Of a stretch of 64,000 nt of DNA, positions 28,301 through 36,216 are shown piece by piece. The DNA lies in contig NZ_CP132203.1 in NCBI RefSeq assembly GCF_030719035.1, positions 5,474,501 through 5,538,500 of the forward strand, read 5' to 3'. Numbering within the stretch: the first letter of the stretch is position 1; each line of letters begins with the position of its first letter. Position numbers and translations under genes: made by a program. Source of the stretch: Hahella sp. HNIBRBA332. Lineage in GTDB: Bacteria > Pseudomonadota > Gammaproteobacteria > Pseudomonadales > Oleiphilaceae. The notes beneath the pieces were generated by a model. It was not told the DNA's origin, did no database searches, and worked only from the letters and a program-made list of their open reading frames with translations.

Positions 28301-28939
28301 GTGTTGCATGAGCTCACCAGCCACAGCCTGCAACAACACGGCTTCGGCGATGAATGGGTGGCCTGCGTTTCGGAACAATTATGGCAAGTGGTGAACACGC
28401 CGCTAATGGAGAACGGCGGCGCGCCTTTTTCACTGTCGCAACTGGACAAGGCCAATATGCAGGTGGAAATGGAGTTTCTCTTCCCCGTGACGCTGATTCA
28501 GCAAGCGCGGCTGGCGCGTTTCCTGGCGGACTACTCCGGCTCTGAAACGCCGGTTAATCTGAACGTGGCTGCTCATGAGGGCCTGATGCACGGCTTTATC
28601 GATCTCACCTTCCAGCATGAGGGACGCTTCTATATCGTCGATTACAAAGGCAGTTGGCTGGGAGAAAAACGCGAGAGCTACGCCCAGGAAAATCTGCGCA
28701 ACGAAATCCTTGCGCACCGCTATGACCTGCAGTACCTGATCTATACGCTGGCGTTGCATCGCTACCTGCAACGCAGCTTGCCCGACTACGATTACGACGC
28801 CCACTTCGGCGGCGTGTACTATTTGTTTTTGCGGGGCATGCACAGTCAACGCCAGCCCGAATTGGGCGTATTTTTCGATCGTCCCTCCCAGGCGGCGGTG
28901 GCCGCGTTTGCTGAGATTCTGCAGGGAGAACCGGCATGA
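25394..28939 (+). CDS. recB: exodeoxyribonuclease V beta subunit (helicase-nuclease)
   Basis: The product is 1181 residues; the ATG at 25394 overlaps the recC stop (ATGA). UvrD-type helicase motifs appear in order: EASAGTGKT (Walker A), TFTRAATEEL, IDEFQDTD (Walker B), GDPKQAIYSFRGAD, TIHSSKGLEYP and LLYVALTRAK. The C-terminal nuclease domain is marked by GFIDLTF and IVDYKGSW, the RecB-family active site. It unwinds and degrades double-strand ends and loads RecA in the complex with RecC and RecD. Confidence 0.97.
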   Translation: MKPLDPIAIPLQGVQLIEASAGTGKTYTITTLYLRLLLERQLDVRQILVVTFTRAATEELHTRIRQRIREVMQTLQAPPETDIPEWLALWRDPERNEDALALLQQALLNMDEASIFTIHGFCQRALQDNAFESGLLFDLRLQEDLGPLLQQAAEDTWRKQFYPDRLLAELAQAKWGEPAEMLNGLRSYLAQGDLELIPPDVDPQTLSHLAGVLKAQWRQLGDELTAAVREAAENKILGRAEKTYREDKLNDAILSLTIWSRTEEQMTLPPAAALFSQRVLDASVLKKAADKGLGAPQHAFFSALEQFLTQQSQLDAWLVGATLTTFRDVLRRLKTQAEILGFDDLIGSLKDALEAATGPQLRLALQRRYPVALIDEFQDTDPSQYRIFSSLYDAADSNATLFMIGDPKQAIYSFRGADIYAYLQAKQRTPQDNRYTMDTNWRSRKELVAAVNGLFEQCANPFLFAGDIEFIPVQAAGAADASVLTLDGVPVTPLQAWLLGREDSGKNISKEQARPQLAQITASEIANWLNLGEDGRARLGDRPLSAGDIAVLVRDNNQARIMSEKLSAVGVSSVFLTRESVYQSEEATDLLRLLRALLEPNDERRLRAALVTLSWGWTAPELETLARDEQRWESMLTSLHQLREEWQDAGFMPMFQKWLQNFSIAARLLGLPEGERRLTNLLQLAELLQQAGRDYPTPERLLAWYQGQLEQADGRGDEHQLRLESDEALVKIVTIHSSKGLEYPLVFLPFLGFGRSGKDDYLMCHDPEREHRLVLDLSGGDRLQEQAERERLAEDLRLLYVALTRAKQLCVWAWGAVNEFQYAAMAWLLYGGATDNLTDWLTSLKNLDDTQLAEPLTRLAAQTDFCWSLAPEPVHQRRHPGEGAGQWRARSAQRTVEQNWRLSSYSQLASGGGGRHHEEPLDEAAPVQEVQPRLQPDVSDIFQFPKGAWAGQCFHHILENMPLQAENAEVLHELTSHSLQQHGFGDEWVACVSEQLWQVVNTPLMENGGAPFSLSQLDKANMQVEMEFLFPVTLIQQARLARFLADYSGSETPVNLNVAAHEGLMHGFIDLTFQHEGRFYIVDYKGSWLGEKRESYAQENLRNEILAHRYDLQYLIYTLALHRYLQRSLPDYDYDAHFGGVYYLFLRGMHSQRQPELGVFFDRPSQAAVAAFAEILQGEPA

Positions 28940-30873
28940 GCATCGCCCATCTGATTGACGCCGCCCGCCAAAGTAACTTGCTGCGGCCACTGGATTATTA
29001 TCTTGGCCATCAGTTCGCCGAAATGGCGATGTCAGCGACAGAAGAGCAACGGGAACTACTGGCGCTGACTGTGGCGCTGACGTCCAACGCCCTGGCCAAT
29101 GGCCACACCTGCCTGGACCTGTCGCAATACGCAGGCCGCTCGCTGTGGCCGGACTCTGCGGAAGAAGACATGCGGGCCTTTATTGCCCCGTCTCTCAAAT
29201 TATGGCGCGAAGCGCTGCTCGCCAGCGGCCTGACCCAGGCGGACTCAGACGTGGGCGAGGCGGGCCCGGTCAGTCCATGCGTGCTGGATGACCGTAACTG
29301 TTTCTACCTGGCCCGTTACTTCGAATATGAACGTCAGCTTGCCGGATTACTGCAACAGCGCATCGCCAACCACGCGGCTTTCCCGCCAGAGCAGGTCCGT
29401 CAGGCGCTGCTGCGCTTTTTCCCCTCCGTCGAGTCGGAGGATCGTCAGGCGATCGCCGCCGCAGTGGCCTGTCGTCAGGGCTTCACCGCCATTGTCGGCG
29501 GCCCCGGCACCGGTAAGACCACCACCGTAGCCAGGCTGCTGGGCATGTTGGGAGAACTCGCCGACCCGCCTCTGCGCATCGCTCTGGCGGCGCCCACCGG
29601 CAAAGCCGCCGCGCGCCTGATGGAGTCCATCCGCAACGCCAAATTGCAGCTGGGGGAGCGTCTGCCGCATCCCGAACGCATTCCGGATACCGCTTACACC
29701 TTGCATCGCCTGCTGAAAGTGCGGGGGGATGGCAAGGGCTTCGTGCATCACGCCGGCCATCCGCTGCCCGTGGATTTACTCCTGATAGACGAGGTGTCGA
29801 TGGTGGATCTGGCGATGATGCTGCGCACCGTAGAGGCGCTGCCTCCTCACGCCCGTCTGATGTTGCTGGGCGATAGCGAACAACTCGCGTCAGTAGAAGC
29901 CGGCAGCGTCATTGGCGACATCTGTTCGCAACGAAGCGCCGCCGGCGTCAGCCCGGAAATGGGGGACTATTTACGCCAGCTTGGCCTGACGCCTCCCTAC
30001 CCGGTTGAAGCAGAGGCCGCGCCTGTCTCGGACTGCGTCATCCGCCTGGAGGTAAGTCATCGCTTTCACGCCCGCAGCGGCATCGGTCGTCTGGCGCAGG
30101 CGATCAACGCCGGCGATCCGGAAGCGGCCCTGCAGGTATTCAAGCAGCCGGAGTTCGAGGACGCGGATTGGGAAAATCTGCCGCCATCGCAGCTTCAGTC
30201 ATTCATCCAGCAAACCGCGGCCAACGCCTACGAGCCCTGCTTCAAAGCCGATTCGGTGGAAACCGCCCTGGACGCCATGAATCGCTTCCGCATCCTCTGC
30301 GCCGTAAAAGAAGGCCATGGCGGCGTGCAGGAGATCAATCAGTGGGTGGAAACCGCGCTGCAACGTAAAGGCCTGACGCCGCGTTATCAACTGCACTATC
30401 ACGGCCGACCTATTATGGTGACCCGCAACGACTATAGCCTGGGCTTGTTCAACGGCGATGTGGGCCTGATCTGGCGTGATCCGGCATCGGGACAACTACG
30501 CGCCTGGTTCCCGGACGCTGACGGCCCCCTGCGCAGCATTCCTTTGTACCGCCTGCCCGCTCATGAAACGGTCTACGCCATGACCATACACAAAAGTCAG
30601 GGATCTGAATTTGACCATTGCGTGGTGGCGTTGCCCGAAACTGATCAACCAGTGCTGACGCGGGAGTTGATATACACGGGCGTCACCCGCGCCAAAAAGC
30701 GGATCAGCGTGTGGGGGCCGCGTCACCTGTTGATCAAGTCTATTAAACGCCCCACCCAGAGGATGTCCGGGCTCGCCCGCAGAATCTGGGGCGAGTCCGC
30801 ACCGAGCGAACCCAGCGTTGATAATCCACCGGATGCAGCGTCCGGCGATGGCGTGCAATTGGATTTATGGTAG
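28936..30873 (+). CDS. recD: exodeoxyribonuclease V alpha subunit (5'-3' helicase)
   Basis: The product is 645 residues; its ATG overlaps the recB stop (ATGA). The RecD-type superfamily 1B helicase shows Walker A GGPGTGKTTT, LLIDEVSMVD (Walker B), LMLLGDSEQLASVEAG and the C-terminal TIHKSQGSEFD and YTGVTRAKK blocks. Length is usual for RecD1. It completes the RecBCD enzyme for recombination repair and degradation of foreign linear DNA. Confidence 0.96.
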   Translation: MSIAHLIDAARQSNLLRPLDYYLGHQFAEMAMSATEEQRELLALTVALTSNALANGHTCLDLSQYAGRSLWPDSAEEDMRAFIAPSLKLWREALLASGLTQADSDVGEAGPVSPCVLDDRNCFYLARYFEYERQLAGLLQQRIANHAAFPPEQVRQALLRFFPSVESEDRQAIAAAVACRQGFTAIVGGPGTGKTTTVARLLGMLGELADPPLRIALAAPTGKAAARLMESIRNAKLQLGERLPHPERIPDTAYTLHRLLKVRGDGKGFVHHAGHPLPVDLLLIDEVSMVDLAMMLRTVEALPPHARLMLLGDSEQLASVEAGSVIGDICSQRSAAGVSPEMGDYLRQLGLTPPYPVEAEAAPVSDCVIRLEVSHRFHARSGIGRLAQAINAGDPEAALQVFKQPEFEDADWENLPPSQLQSFIQQTAANAYEPCFKADSVETALDAMNRFRILCAVKEGHGGVQEINQWVETALQRKGLTPRYQLHYHGRPIMVTRNDYSLGLFNGDVGLIWRDPASGQLRAWFPDADGPLRSIPLYRLPAHETVYAMTIHKSQGSEFDHCVVALPETDQPVLTRELIYTGVTRAKKRISVWGPRHLLIKSIKRPTQRMSGLARRIWGESAPSEPSVDNPPDAASGDGVQLDLW

Positions 30874-30889
30874 GCCTCGCAGACGGCGG

Positions 30890-31423
30890 TCAGAACTCCC
30901 CCGTCACGCCAATGCCGAAGGTATTGAAACGCACTTCATTATGCTCGAAGTGCGTTACCTCCGTTTTCAGGTAGATCCCTTTCTTAATGCGGAAATCTAC
31001 GCCACCGCCATAAGCGAAGCCGCTGTGCGTTTCATGGTTTTTCTCACAACCGCCGCCCAGAACATGGCAGCTCTGTACACTGACGCTGGCGCCTTGCCAA
31101 CCCAGCAGCACATAGGGCTTTATTGCATTACTAAGCGGCAGAGTGAAGCGGTTGTATCCCGCCACGTAGGCGTCCATAAACGCGCCGGAGTCATCCAGAG
31201 GGTCTTCATCGAATATCAGAGAGAAGAAATCAACGCCCAAGCGCCCTTCCAGCCCCCAAAAGTCAGTAAGGCTCCAACCTAATGTTGCATTCAGCATCAG
31301 ATTGTCATGCAGATTTTCTGAAGAGGCGTGCATATAATCCAGCCCCAGTGCGCCATAGCCTTCTGCTGATGCGTCGACAGCCATGGCCAAAGTCAGGCAG
31401 ATTCCTAAACCCAGTCTTTTCAT
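30890..31423 (-). CDS. small outer-membrane beta-barrel protein
   Basis: The product is 177 residues from the ATG at 31423 (GAGGG upstream). A signal peptide (LGLGICLTLAMAVDASA) is followed by alternating strands typical of an eight-strand barrel (OmpW/opacity-type), ending in Phe (VTGEF), which fits BAM recognition. Two Cys in SCHVLGGGCEKNH could form a loop disulfide. The function is unknown. It converges on recD with 16 bases between stops. Confidence 0.7.
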   Translation of the reverse strand: MKRLGLGICLTLAMAVDASAEGYGALGLDYMHASSENLHDNLMLNATLGWSLTDFWGLEGRLGVDFFSLIFDEDPLDDSGAFMDAYVAGYNRFTLPLSNAIKPYVLLGWQGASVSVQSCHVLGGGCEKNHETHSGFAYGGGVDFRIKKGIYLKTEVTHFEHNEVRFNTFGIGVTGEF

Positions 31424-31611
31424 TACAACCCTCACTCTGTAATTAGGGAATATTCTTTAAACAATTTTTGGGCTATCTCCATAGCGCGCCGAAGCATACA
31501 CTAGGGGTTGTCTGTGTAACAGCGTCAGCGCCGCAACGCTCTACACGCCGAGGCTGGCTATACTTCCTGGAATAACGTTGAAATATCGCCAGCCCCTGGG
31601 TAGCGGCGGGT

Positions 31612-31625
31612 TTGACTCGCATCAA
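31612..31625. promoter_or_regulatory. FNR/ANR-like box upstream of the CBS-domain gene
   Basis: TTGAC-TCGC-ATCAA matches the FNR/ANR consensus (TTGAT-N4-ATCAA) at nine of ten specified bases. If it acts at -41.5, transcription would start near 31660, 19 bases before the ATG at 31679. The matching -10 at 31648-31653 (TACCTT) is weak, as is common for activated promoters. Confidence 0.5.
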
Positions 31626-31678
31626 GCCATACCGACGCCGGTTCCATTACCTTAAAGCTTACGCAATTGGAGGTAAGC

Positions 31679-32125
31679 ATGATCCTGATGAAAGATGTAA
31701 TGAGCCACCCCGTGCATACGTTGAGCACTGAGAACAGCTTGGCCGATGCCCGTAAAATGATGCAGGAACAGGGCGTCCGCCATATTCCGGTCGTCAACGC
31801 CAAAAACAAACTGGAAGGGCTCGTCACCCAGCGCGACGTCTTCGCCGCCATGGACTCCTCCGTGTATGACCTGCCCCCGGAATTGATGGAGGCTCACGAG
31901 TCCGAAATTCCCGTCACTCAGGTGATGCGGACCAAAGTCGCCACCGCCAGCCTGGATACGCCGATCCGCAAAGCAGCGGAATTTCTGCAAACCAAGAAAT
32001 ACGGTTGTCTGCCCGTGGTGGAAAATGGCCATGTCGTGGGCATTTTGACGGGAGGCGACTTTATCAAGATCGCCATTAATCTGCTGGATCTGGTGGAAGT
32101 GGAGCCGGAGGAAGAGCCCAGCTGA
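31679..32125 (+). CDS. two-CBS-domain protein
   Basis: The product is 148 residues; GGAGG stands six bases before the ATG at 31679. Two CBS motifs are clear (VMSHPVHTLSTENSLADARKM, with GVRHIPVV and LVTQRDVF; and VMRTKVATASLDTPIRKAAEF, with YGCLPVV and GILTGGDF). Stand-alone CBS pairs bind adenine nucleotides and act as energy or redox sensors. The tail is acidic. An FNR-like box upstream suggests induction under low oxygen, which fits reports of oxygen-responsive CBS proteins in related bacteria (general knowledge). Confidence 0.88.
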   Translation: MILMKDVMSHPVHTLSTENSLADARKMMQEQGVRHIPVVNAKNKLEGLVTQRDVFAAMDSSVYDLPPELMEAHESEIPVTQVMRTKVATASLDTPIRKAAEFLQTKKYGCLPVVENGHVVGILTGGDFIKIAINLLDLVEVEPEEEPS

Positions 32126-32213
32126 TCGAGAAACGCAACAGGCGCGAAACCAATGAGGTGACGTCGCCTGTCGTCGGGCGCCAGTAACGGCGCCTGCGAG
32201 ATCATTGTCTGTT

Positions 32214-33671
32214 TCAGGCGGGTTTGGCCAGATGCGCCAGCGCCGCTTCCAGGAACTTCCAGAAATTCGCCACGCTTGGCTCGTGCACCGCCTCGTCCGG
32301 CGAGTGCGCGCCACGAATGGTCGGCCCAAATGAAATCATGTCCCAGTGGGGATAGTTCGCGCCCAGGATGCCGCATTCCAGACCCGCATGAATTACCTGG
32401 ATCTTGGGCGTGACGCCCACGACTTTCTCGTGCAGACGGGTCAGATTATCCAGCAGACGAGAGCGCTTGTCCGGCGCCCATCCGGGGTAGCAGTTGCCCA
32501 CAGAGGTTTCCGCACCCGCCAGTTCAAATACGCTCGCCAGGGATTGCGCCGCGTCATCCCGCAACGAGTCCACCAGACTGCGCGCCAGACAGTGCACTTC
32601 GATATGACCGTTATCCATCACTACCCGCGCCAGGTTGTTGGAGGTTTCCGTCACGCCGGGGAAGTCAGCGCTCATACGGAACACACCGTGAGTACAAGCG
32701 AAAATCACACGCTGTAAGCGGTCCACCATCTCCTCCGGCAACAAGTCGGCGGCGTCAGTTTCGTTGATGGTCAGATGCAAATGCGGCTCGGCGGATTTCA
32801 GCTCCTGCATGAACAGTTGCTGCAGTTCGCTAATGCGGCGGGCGATCGCCTCGCCCTGCTCCGCCGGCGCCGCCACGACGGCGAAGGCCTCGCGCGGAAT
32901 CGCGTTACGCAGGGTGCCGCCGGTCAAAGACGCCACTCGCAAGGCGGGAAACTGTTTGCGTAATTGATCCAGGGCGCGATTCACCAGCTTCAGCGCATTG
33001 CCGCGTCCGGAATGGATATCCAGCCCGGAGTGGCCGCCGCGCAACCCTTTCAGCGCAATGCGCCAGTACTGACGACGATCGTCCCGGGGCTCCGCCTGAT
33101 AGGTGAAACGTCCGCCGATATCCACGCCGCCGGCGCAACCGATATACAGTTCATTCTCTTCTTCCGTATCCAGGTTCAATAGCAAAGAACCCTGCAAAAC
33201 GCCGCCCTGCAAGCCTTTGGCGCCGCTCATCCCGGCTTCTTCATCCACCGTTAACAGACCTTCCAACGGCCCATGAATCATGTCTTTGGAAGTCAGTACG
33301 GAAAGAATGGCCGCTACGCCGATGCCATTATCCGCGCCCAATGTGGTGCCGCGGGCGCGCACCCAGTCGCCGTCGATATAGGGTTGAATGGGATCTTTGC
33401 TGAAATCGTGGGTAGAACCTTCGTTCTTCTGCGGCACCATATCCAGATGGCTTTGCATCACCACGCCGGGAGCGTCTTCGTAGCCAGGCGTCGCGGGTTT
33501 GCGGATTATCAGATTGCCGACCTGATCCTCAATGATTTCCAGCTCATATTCACTCAGGGCTTCTCTGATGCGGGACTTGAGCAGCTGCTCTTGTTTGGAA
33601 GGCCGCGGGGTGTCGCACAATAGCTGGAAAAAACGCCACAAGGGCTGCGGGGTCAGATCGCTTAAACTCAT
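32214..33671 (-). CDS. pepD: aminoacyl-histidine dipeptidase (peptidase D)
   Basis: The product is 485 residues from an ATG at 33671. This M20-family di-zinc peptidase hydrolyses Xaa-His and other dipeptides in the cytoplasm. Zinc-ligand regions are visible: QSHLDMV, LGADNGIGVAA, TVDEEAGMSGAKGL, and near the end ECGILGANYP and GAHSPDE. Length and motif order agree with PepD. A weak Shine-Dalgarno makes the start tentative; up to 18 extra residues are open. It converges with the CBS gene, and starts 60 bases after the end of the LysR gene, same strand. Confidence 0.93.
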   Translation of the reverse strand: MSLSDLTPQPLWRFFQLLCDTPRPSKQEQLLKSRIREALSEYELEIIEDQVGNLIIRKPATPGYEDAPGVVMQSHLDMVPQKNEGSTHDFSKDPIQPYIDGDWVRARGTTLGADNGIGVAAILSVLTSKDMIHGPLEGLLTVDEEAGMSGAKGLQGGVLQGSLLLNLDTEEENELYIGCAGGVDIGGRFTYQAEPRDDRRQYWRIALKGLRGGHSGLDIHSGRGNALKLVNRALDQLRKQFPALRVASLTGGTLRNAIPREAFAVVAAPAEQGEAIARRISELQQLFMQELKSAEPHLHLTINETDAADLLPEEMVDRLQRVIFACTHGVFRMSADFPGVTETSNNLARVVMDNGHIEVHCLARSLVDSLRDDAAQSLASVFELAGAETSVGNCYPGWAPDKRSRLLDNLTRLHEKVVGVTPKIQVIHAGLECGILGANYPHWDMISFGPTIRGAHSPDEAVHEPSVANFWKFLEAALAHLAKPA

Positions 33672-33730
33672 AATGTCGCCAAATTGTTGTTGATTGTTCT
33701 GGAGTTCCCCAAGGCGCTGCGCCAAGAGGC

Positions 33731-34627
33731 CTATTCAGGAAATCTGGTCCATTCACGTCCCCGTCGCAATAGCTGATTTCCCAGATAAAGCGTGGCGGGA
33801 CCTTGTCTGTCCATATCGCCGTAGACCAGATACAGCGGGACTTCTCTATCGCCGCCTTCCTGCAGCGGCAGCGCCTTCAAGGCGCCGCTTTGAATATCCG
33901 CATCCACCCAGGAAACCGGCAGCCAGGTGAACCCTAGCCCGCGTTTCACCATATTCACCGAGGTGCTCATGTGCGTCACCGTCCAGCGCTGCTCCGCGCC
34001 CAGCCAACCGGAATTGCGGCGCACGCTGCCAGAGTCGCGGATGACGATTTGTCGATGTCGGGCCAGGTCGTCTTTATTCAGGGTGCGATTAAGCTGATGC
34101 AGCGGATGTTGCGGATTCGCCACCGGCGTAAACGGAATATTGGTAATCAGATCGCCGATAAACCCCTGCGGTACGAATGGGGTTATGACCAAGTCGCATA
34201 CGCCCTGCTTGAGCAGGTCTTCAGCGCCGGACAACACCGTTTCGATTATTTCGATGCGAGTATTGGGGTATTGCTCGGAAAACTCCGATAGCGCGCAATA
34301 CAGGGCTTCCTGGGGATAAATGATCTCTACCGCGATCTGTATATGCGCTTCAATACCCTGCGCCAGACCAGACGCCACGGACTCCAGCTGCTCCGCCTGC
34401 TGCAGCAGGTTTTCCGACCGCCTCAGCAAAAGCTTTCCCGCCTCGGTCAGCGTCGCCTTGCGCCCCTGCACCTGCAGAATCTGTACGCCCAGCATTTCCT
34501 CAAGCTTATGGACGGCGTGATGCACCGTGGACTGGCTTTTGTGCACCATCTCCGCCGCCTGGGCGAAGCCGCCATGGGCGACCACGGCGTGCAGCATACG
34601 CCATTGTTCCAGTGTCGATTTAGGCAT
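33731..34627 (-). CDS. LysR-family transcriptional regulator
   Basis: The product is 298 residues. The N-terminal winged helix (EQWRMLHAVVAHGGFAQAAEMVHKSQSTVHHAVHKLEE) and the LysR substrate-binding domain are complete. It is divergent from the pirin gene, the usual arrangement for a LysR regulator and its target, across 131 AT-rich bases. The gene order LysR then pepD on the same strand may be a short operon. The inducer is unknown. Confidence 0.92.
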   Translation of the reverse strand: MPKSTLEQWRMLHAVVAHGGFAQAAEMVHKSQSTVHHAVHKLEEMLGVQILQVQGRKATLTEAGKLLLRRSENLLQQAEQLESVASGLAQGIEAHIQIAVEIIYPQEALYCALSEFSEQYPNTRIEIIETVLSGAEDLLKQGVCDLVITPFVPQGFIGDLITNIPFTPVANPQHPLHQLNRTLNKDDLARHRQIVIRDSGSVRRNSGWLGAEQRWTVTHMSTSVNMVKRGLGFTWLPVSWVDADIQSGALKALPLQEGGDREVPLYLVYGDMDRQGPATLYLGNQLLRRGREWTRFPE

Positions 34628-34758
34628 GAATTCTAATTTATCGAAATTTAGACACGAATTATTGCAATTTATTTTCGAATTTTACGATGCATAATGCAAC
34701 AATGAGAAGACTGCTTGCAGGATATGCAAATCATGCAATGGAGTGGGAGGACACCACC
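34628..34758. promoter_or_regulatory. LysR-pirin divergent promoter region
   Basis: This 131-base gap is strongly AT-rich and should hold promoters for both genes. A short palindrome, TGCAT-A-ATGCA (34688-34698), and several near-repeats of GAATT/AATTT are candidates for the LysR operator. I cannot fix a single T-N11-A site. Confidence 0.4.
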
Positions 34759-35598
34759 ATGGCTGTACGAGAACTCAAGCGCATCATTAACGCCAGCCCG
34801 GCGACCGACGGCGCGGGAGTCAGGATTTCCCGGATCGCAGGTTTTTCCGCTACCGATCTGGAACCTTTCTTAATGCTCGATGAAATCCGTTCCGACGAAC
34901 GGGACGATTTTATCGCCGGCTTTCCCGAACACCCTCACCGCGGCCTGGAAACCCTGACCTATATGAAAGAAGGCGGATTCGAGCACCGCGACCATATGGG
35001 TAACCTGGGGGCCATCAAAAGCGGCGGCGCGCAGTGGATGTCCGCCGGCAAAGGCGTCATACATTCGGAAATGCCGATACCTGAAGCTGCGCGCATGCAC
35101 GGCTTTCAGATCTGGATCAACCTGCCCCGCACACAGAAGATGAAGGAGCCGGAGTGGCGCGACGCACAGCCGGAAGAACTGCCTTCTATTATTCTGAGTT
35201 GCGGCGAGATTCGGGTTATCGCCGGCTCCTGGCGCATTCAGGATAATTTCAGCACTTCGCCGCTGAACCGTCTGGCGCAATCCGCCGGCCTGCTCGATAT
35301 ATCCCTGCTGCCCAACGGCAAGCTGGATCTGCCACTGGAGCAGGACCGGCAGGCGGCGATCTATGTCTATAACGGCCGCGTGCACATGGGCTCGGTGCTG
35401 CAGGCAGGCCAGCTTGGCATCCTTGGCGCAGGCGACCGCCTGCAACTGAGCGCGGATAAAGGCGGTGCGGACTTCCTGCTACTTGCGGGAGAAGCCTTGC
35501 ATGAGCCTGTGGCGCATTATGGTCCTTTCGTCATGAACACCCACGACGAAATTCTCACTGCAGTGAAGGATTATCAGGAAGGGAAGCTGACGGCATAA
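34759..35598 (+). CDS. pirin-family bicupin
   Basis: The product is 279 residues from the ATG at 34759, which has GGAGG nine bases upstream; the frame from 34687 is longer but lacks a site. The pirin metal site is visible: HPHRGLET, a His near EHRDHMG, and Glu in VIHSEM. Pirins bind Fe(II) and some oxidise quercetin; others act as redox-sensitive co-regulators. The neighbouring divergent LysR gene is its probable regulator. Confidence 0.92.
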   Translation: MAVRELKRIINASPATDGAGVRISRIAGFSATDLEPFLMLDEIRSDERDDFIAGFPEHPHRGLETLTYMKEGGFEHRDHMGNLGAIKSGGAQWMSAGKGVIHSEMPIPEAARMHGFQIWINLPRTQKMKEPEWRDAQPEELPSIILSCGEIRVIAGSWRIQDNFSTSPLNRLAQSAGLLDISLLPNGKLDLPLEQDRQAAIYVYNGRVHMGSVLQAGQLGILGAGDRLQLSADKGGADFLLLAGEALHEPVAHYGPFVMNTHDEILTAVKDYQEGKLTA

Positions 35599-35599
35599 C

Positions 35600-35625
35600 A
35601 AAACGGCCTCCAATGAGGCCGTTTT
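35600..35625. terminator. bidirectional Rho-independent terminator
   Basis: AAAACGGCCTC, CAAT, GAGGCCGTTTT is a perfect 11 bp stem between the convergent pirin and DUF5989-like genes. It ends in T4 on both strands, so it can serve both. Confidence 0.9.
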
Positions 35626-35641
35626 CGTGTGCGCTGCGCCG

Positions 35642-35794
35642 TCAAAACAACGTATAAATGAAGGGCGCCACCGCCGAGCCTTGGGTGATGACAATCAGGC
35701 CGCCCAACATTACCAGGGTCAATATCAGCGGAAACAGCCACACTTTTTTCCTTTGTCGCATAAACGCCCAAAGGTCTTTCAAAAATTCCCACAT
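35642..35794 (-). CDS. DUF5989-like 50-residue membrane protein
   Basis: This is a short gene of 50 codons starting MWEFLKDLWAFMRQRKK, then one hydrophobic segment (about residues 18-38), and ending SAVAPFIYTLF. It resembles the small DUF5989 proteins found beside SxtJ-like proteins and NodU/CmcH-type carbamoyltransferases. Its ATG shares its first base with the last base of the SxtJ-like stop (TGATG), so translation is coupled. A bidirectional terminator follows 17 bases after its stop. The operon context makes it real despite its size. Confidence 0.8.
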   Translation of the reverse strand: MWEFLKDLWAFMRQRKKVWLFPLILTLVMLGGLIVITQGSAVAPFIYTLF

Positions 35795-36216
35795 CAGAAA
35801 GGTCGCTCCAAGGACTCAGGGGTAATGGGGTCGTTACGTACTGTCCGATAGGTAGTCGCTTGCGGATCAATGCGTTTTTGCAGTTGCAGCTTGTGCATGA
35901 GCCGCAGCGCCCATCCCAACGGCGCCACCAGAACAACGAAAACAGCGCCTAGAATAATAGCGCTGTTTATCTTGCCCAGCCTTAAAGCAAAATGCATCCA
36001 CAGAACATACACCTGGCGTAGCAGTCCCGGTTGCACCAGCGCCAAAGCGGCGAACACGGCCGCAACCGGATAGGGCCATATAGGCAGGCTCAGTGCAAAC
36101 ACCCAAGGCACAAACAATCCAAACACCAGAATCAAAAAGACGGCCATGACAAGGCCGAACTTTCTCAGTTCTCCTTCCGGGGCGGAAGCAAAGTCGTGCT
36201 GCGCTGATTTAGTCAA
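35794..36216 (-). CDS. SxtJ-like membrane protein
   Basis: The product is about 140 residues with three hydrophobic segments and a C-terminal cytoplasmic tail (residues ~110-140). The start is uncertain: a TTG at 36216 has GGGAG at seven bases, while a TTG at 36222 has it too close. Either start lies inside the end of the carbamoyltransferase gene, a coupled arrangement. It resembles SxtJ, which is encoded beside carbamoyltransferases in several bacteria. The role is unknown; a membrane anchor or partner for the enzyme is an inference. Confidence 0.75.
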   Translation of the reverse strand: MTKSAQHDFASAPEGELRKFGLVMAVFLILVFGLFVPWVFALSLPIWPYPVAAVFAALALVQPGLLRQVYVLWMHFALRLGKINSAIILGAVFVVLVAPLGWALRLMHKLQLQKRIDPQATTYRTVRNDPITPESLERPF

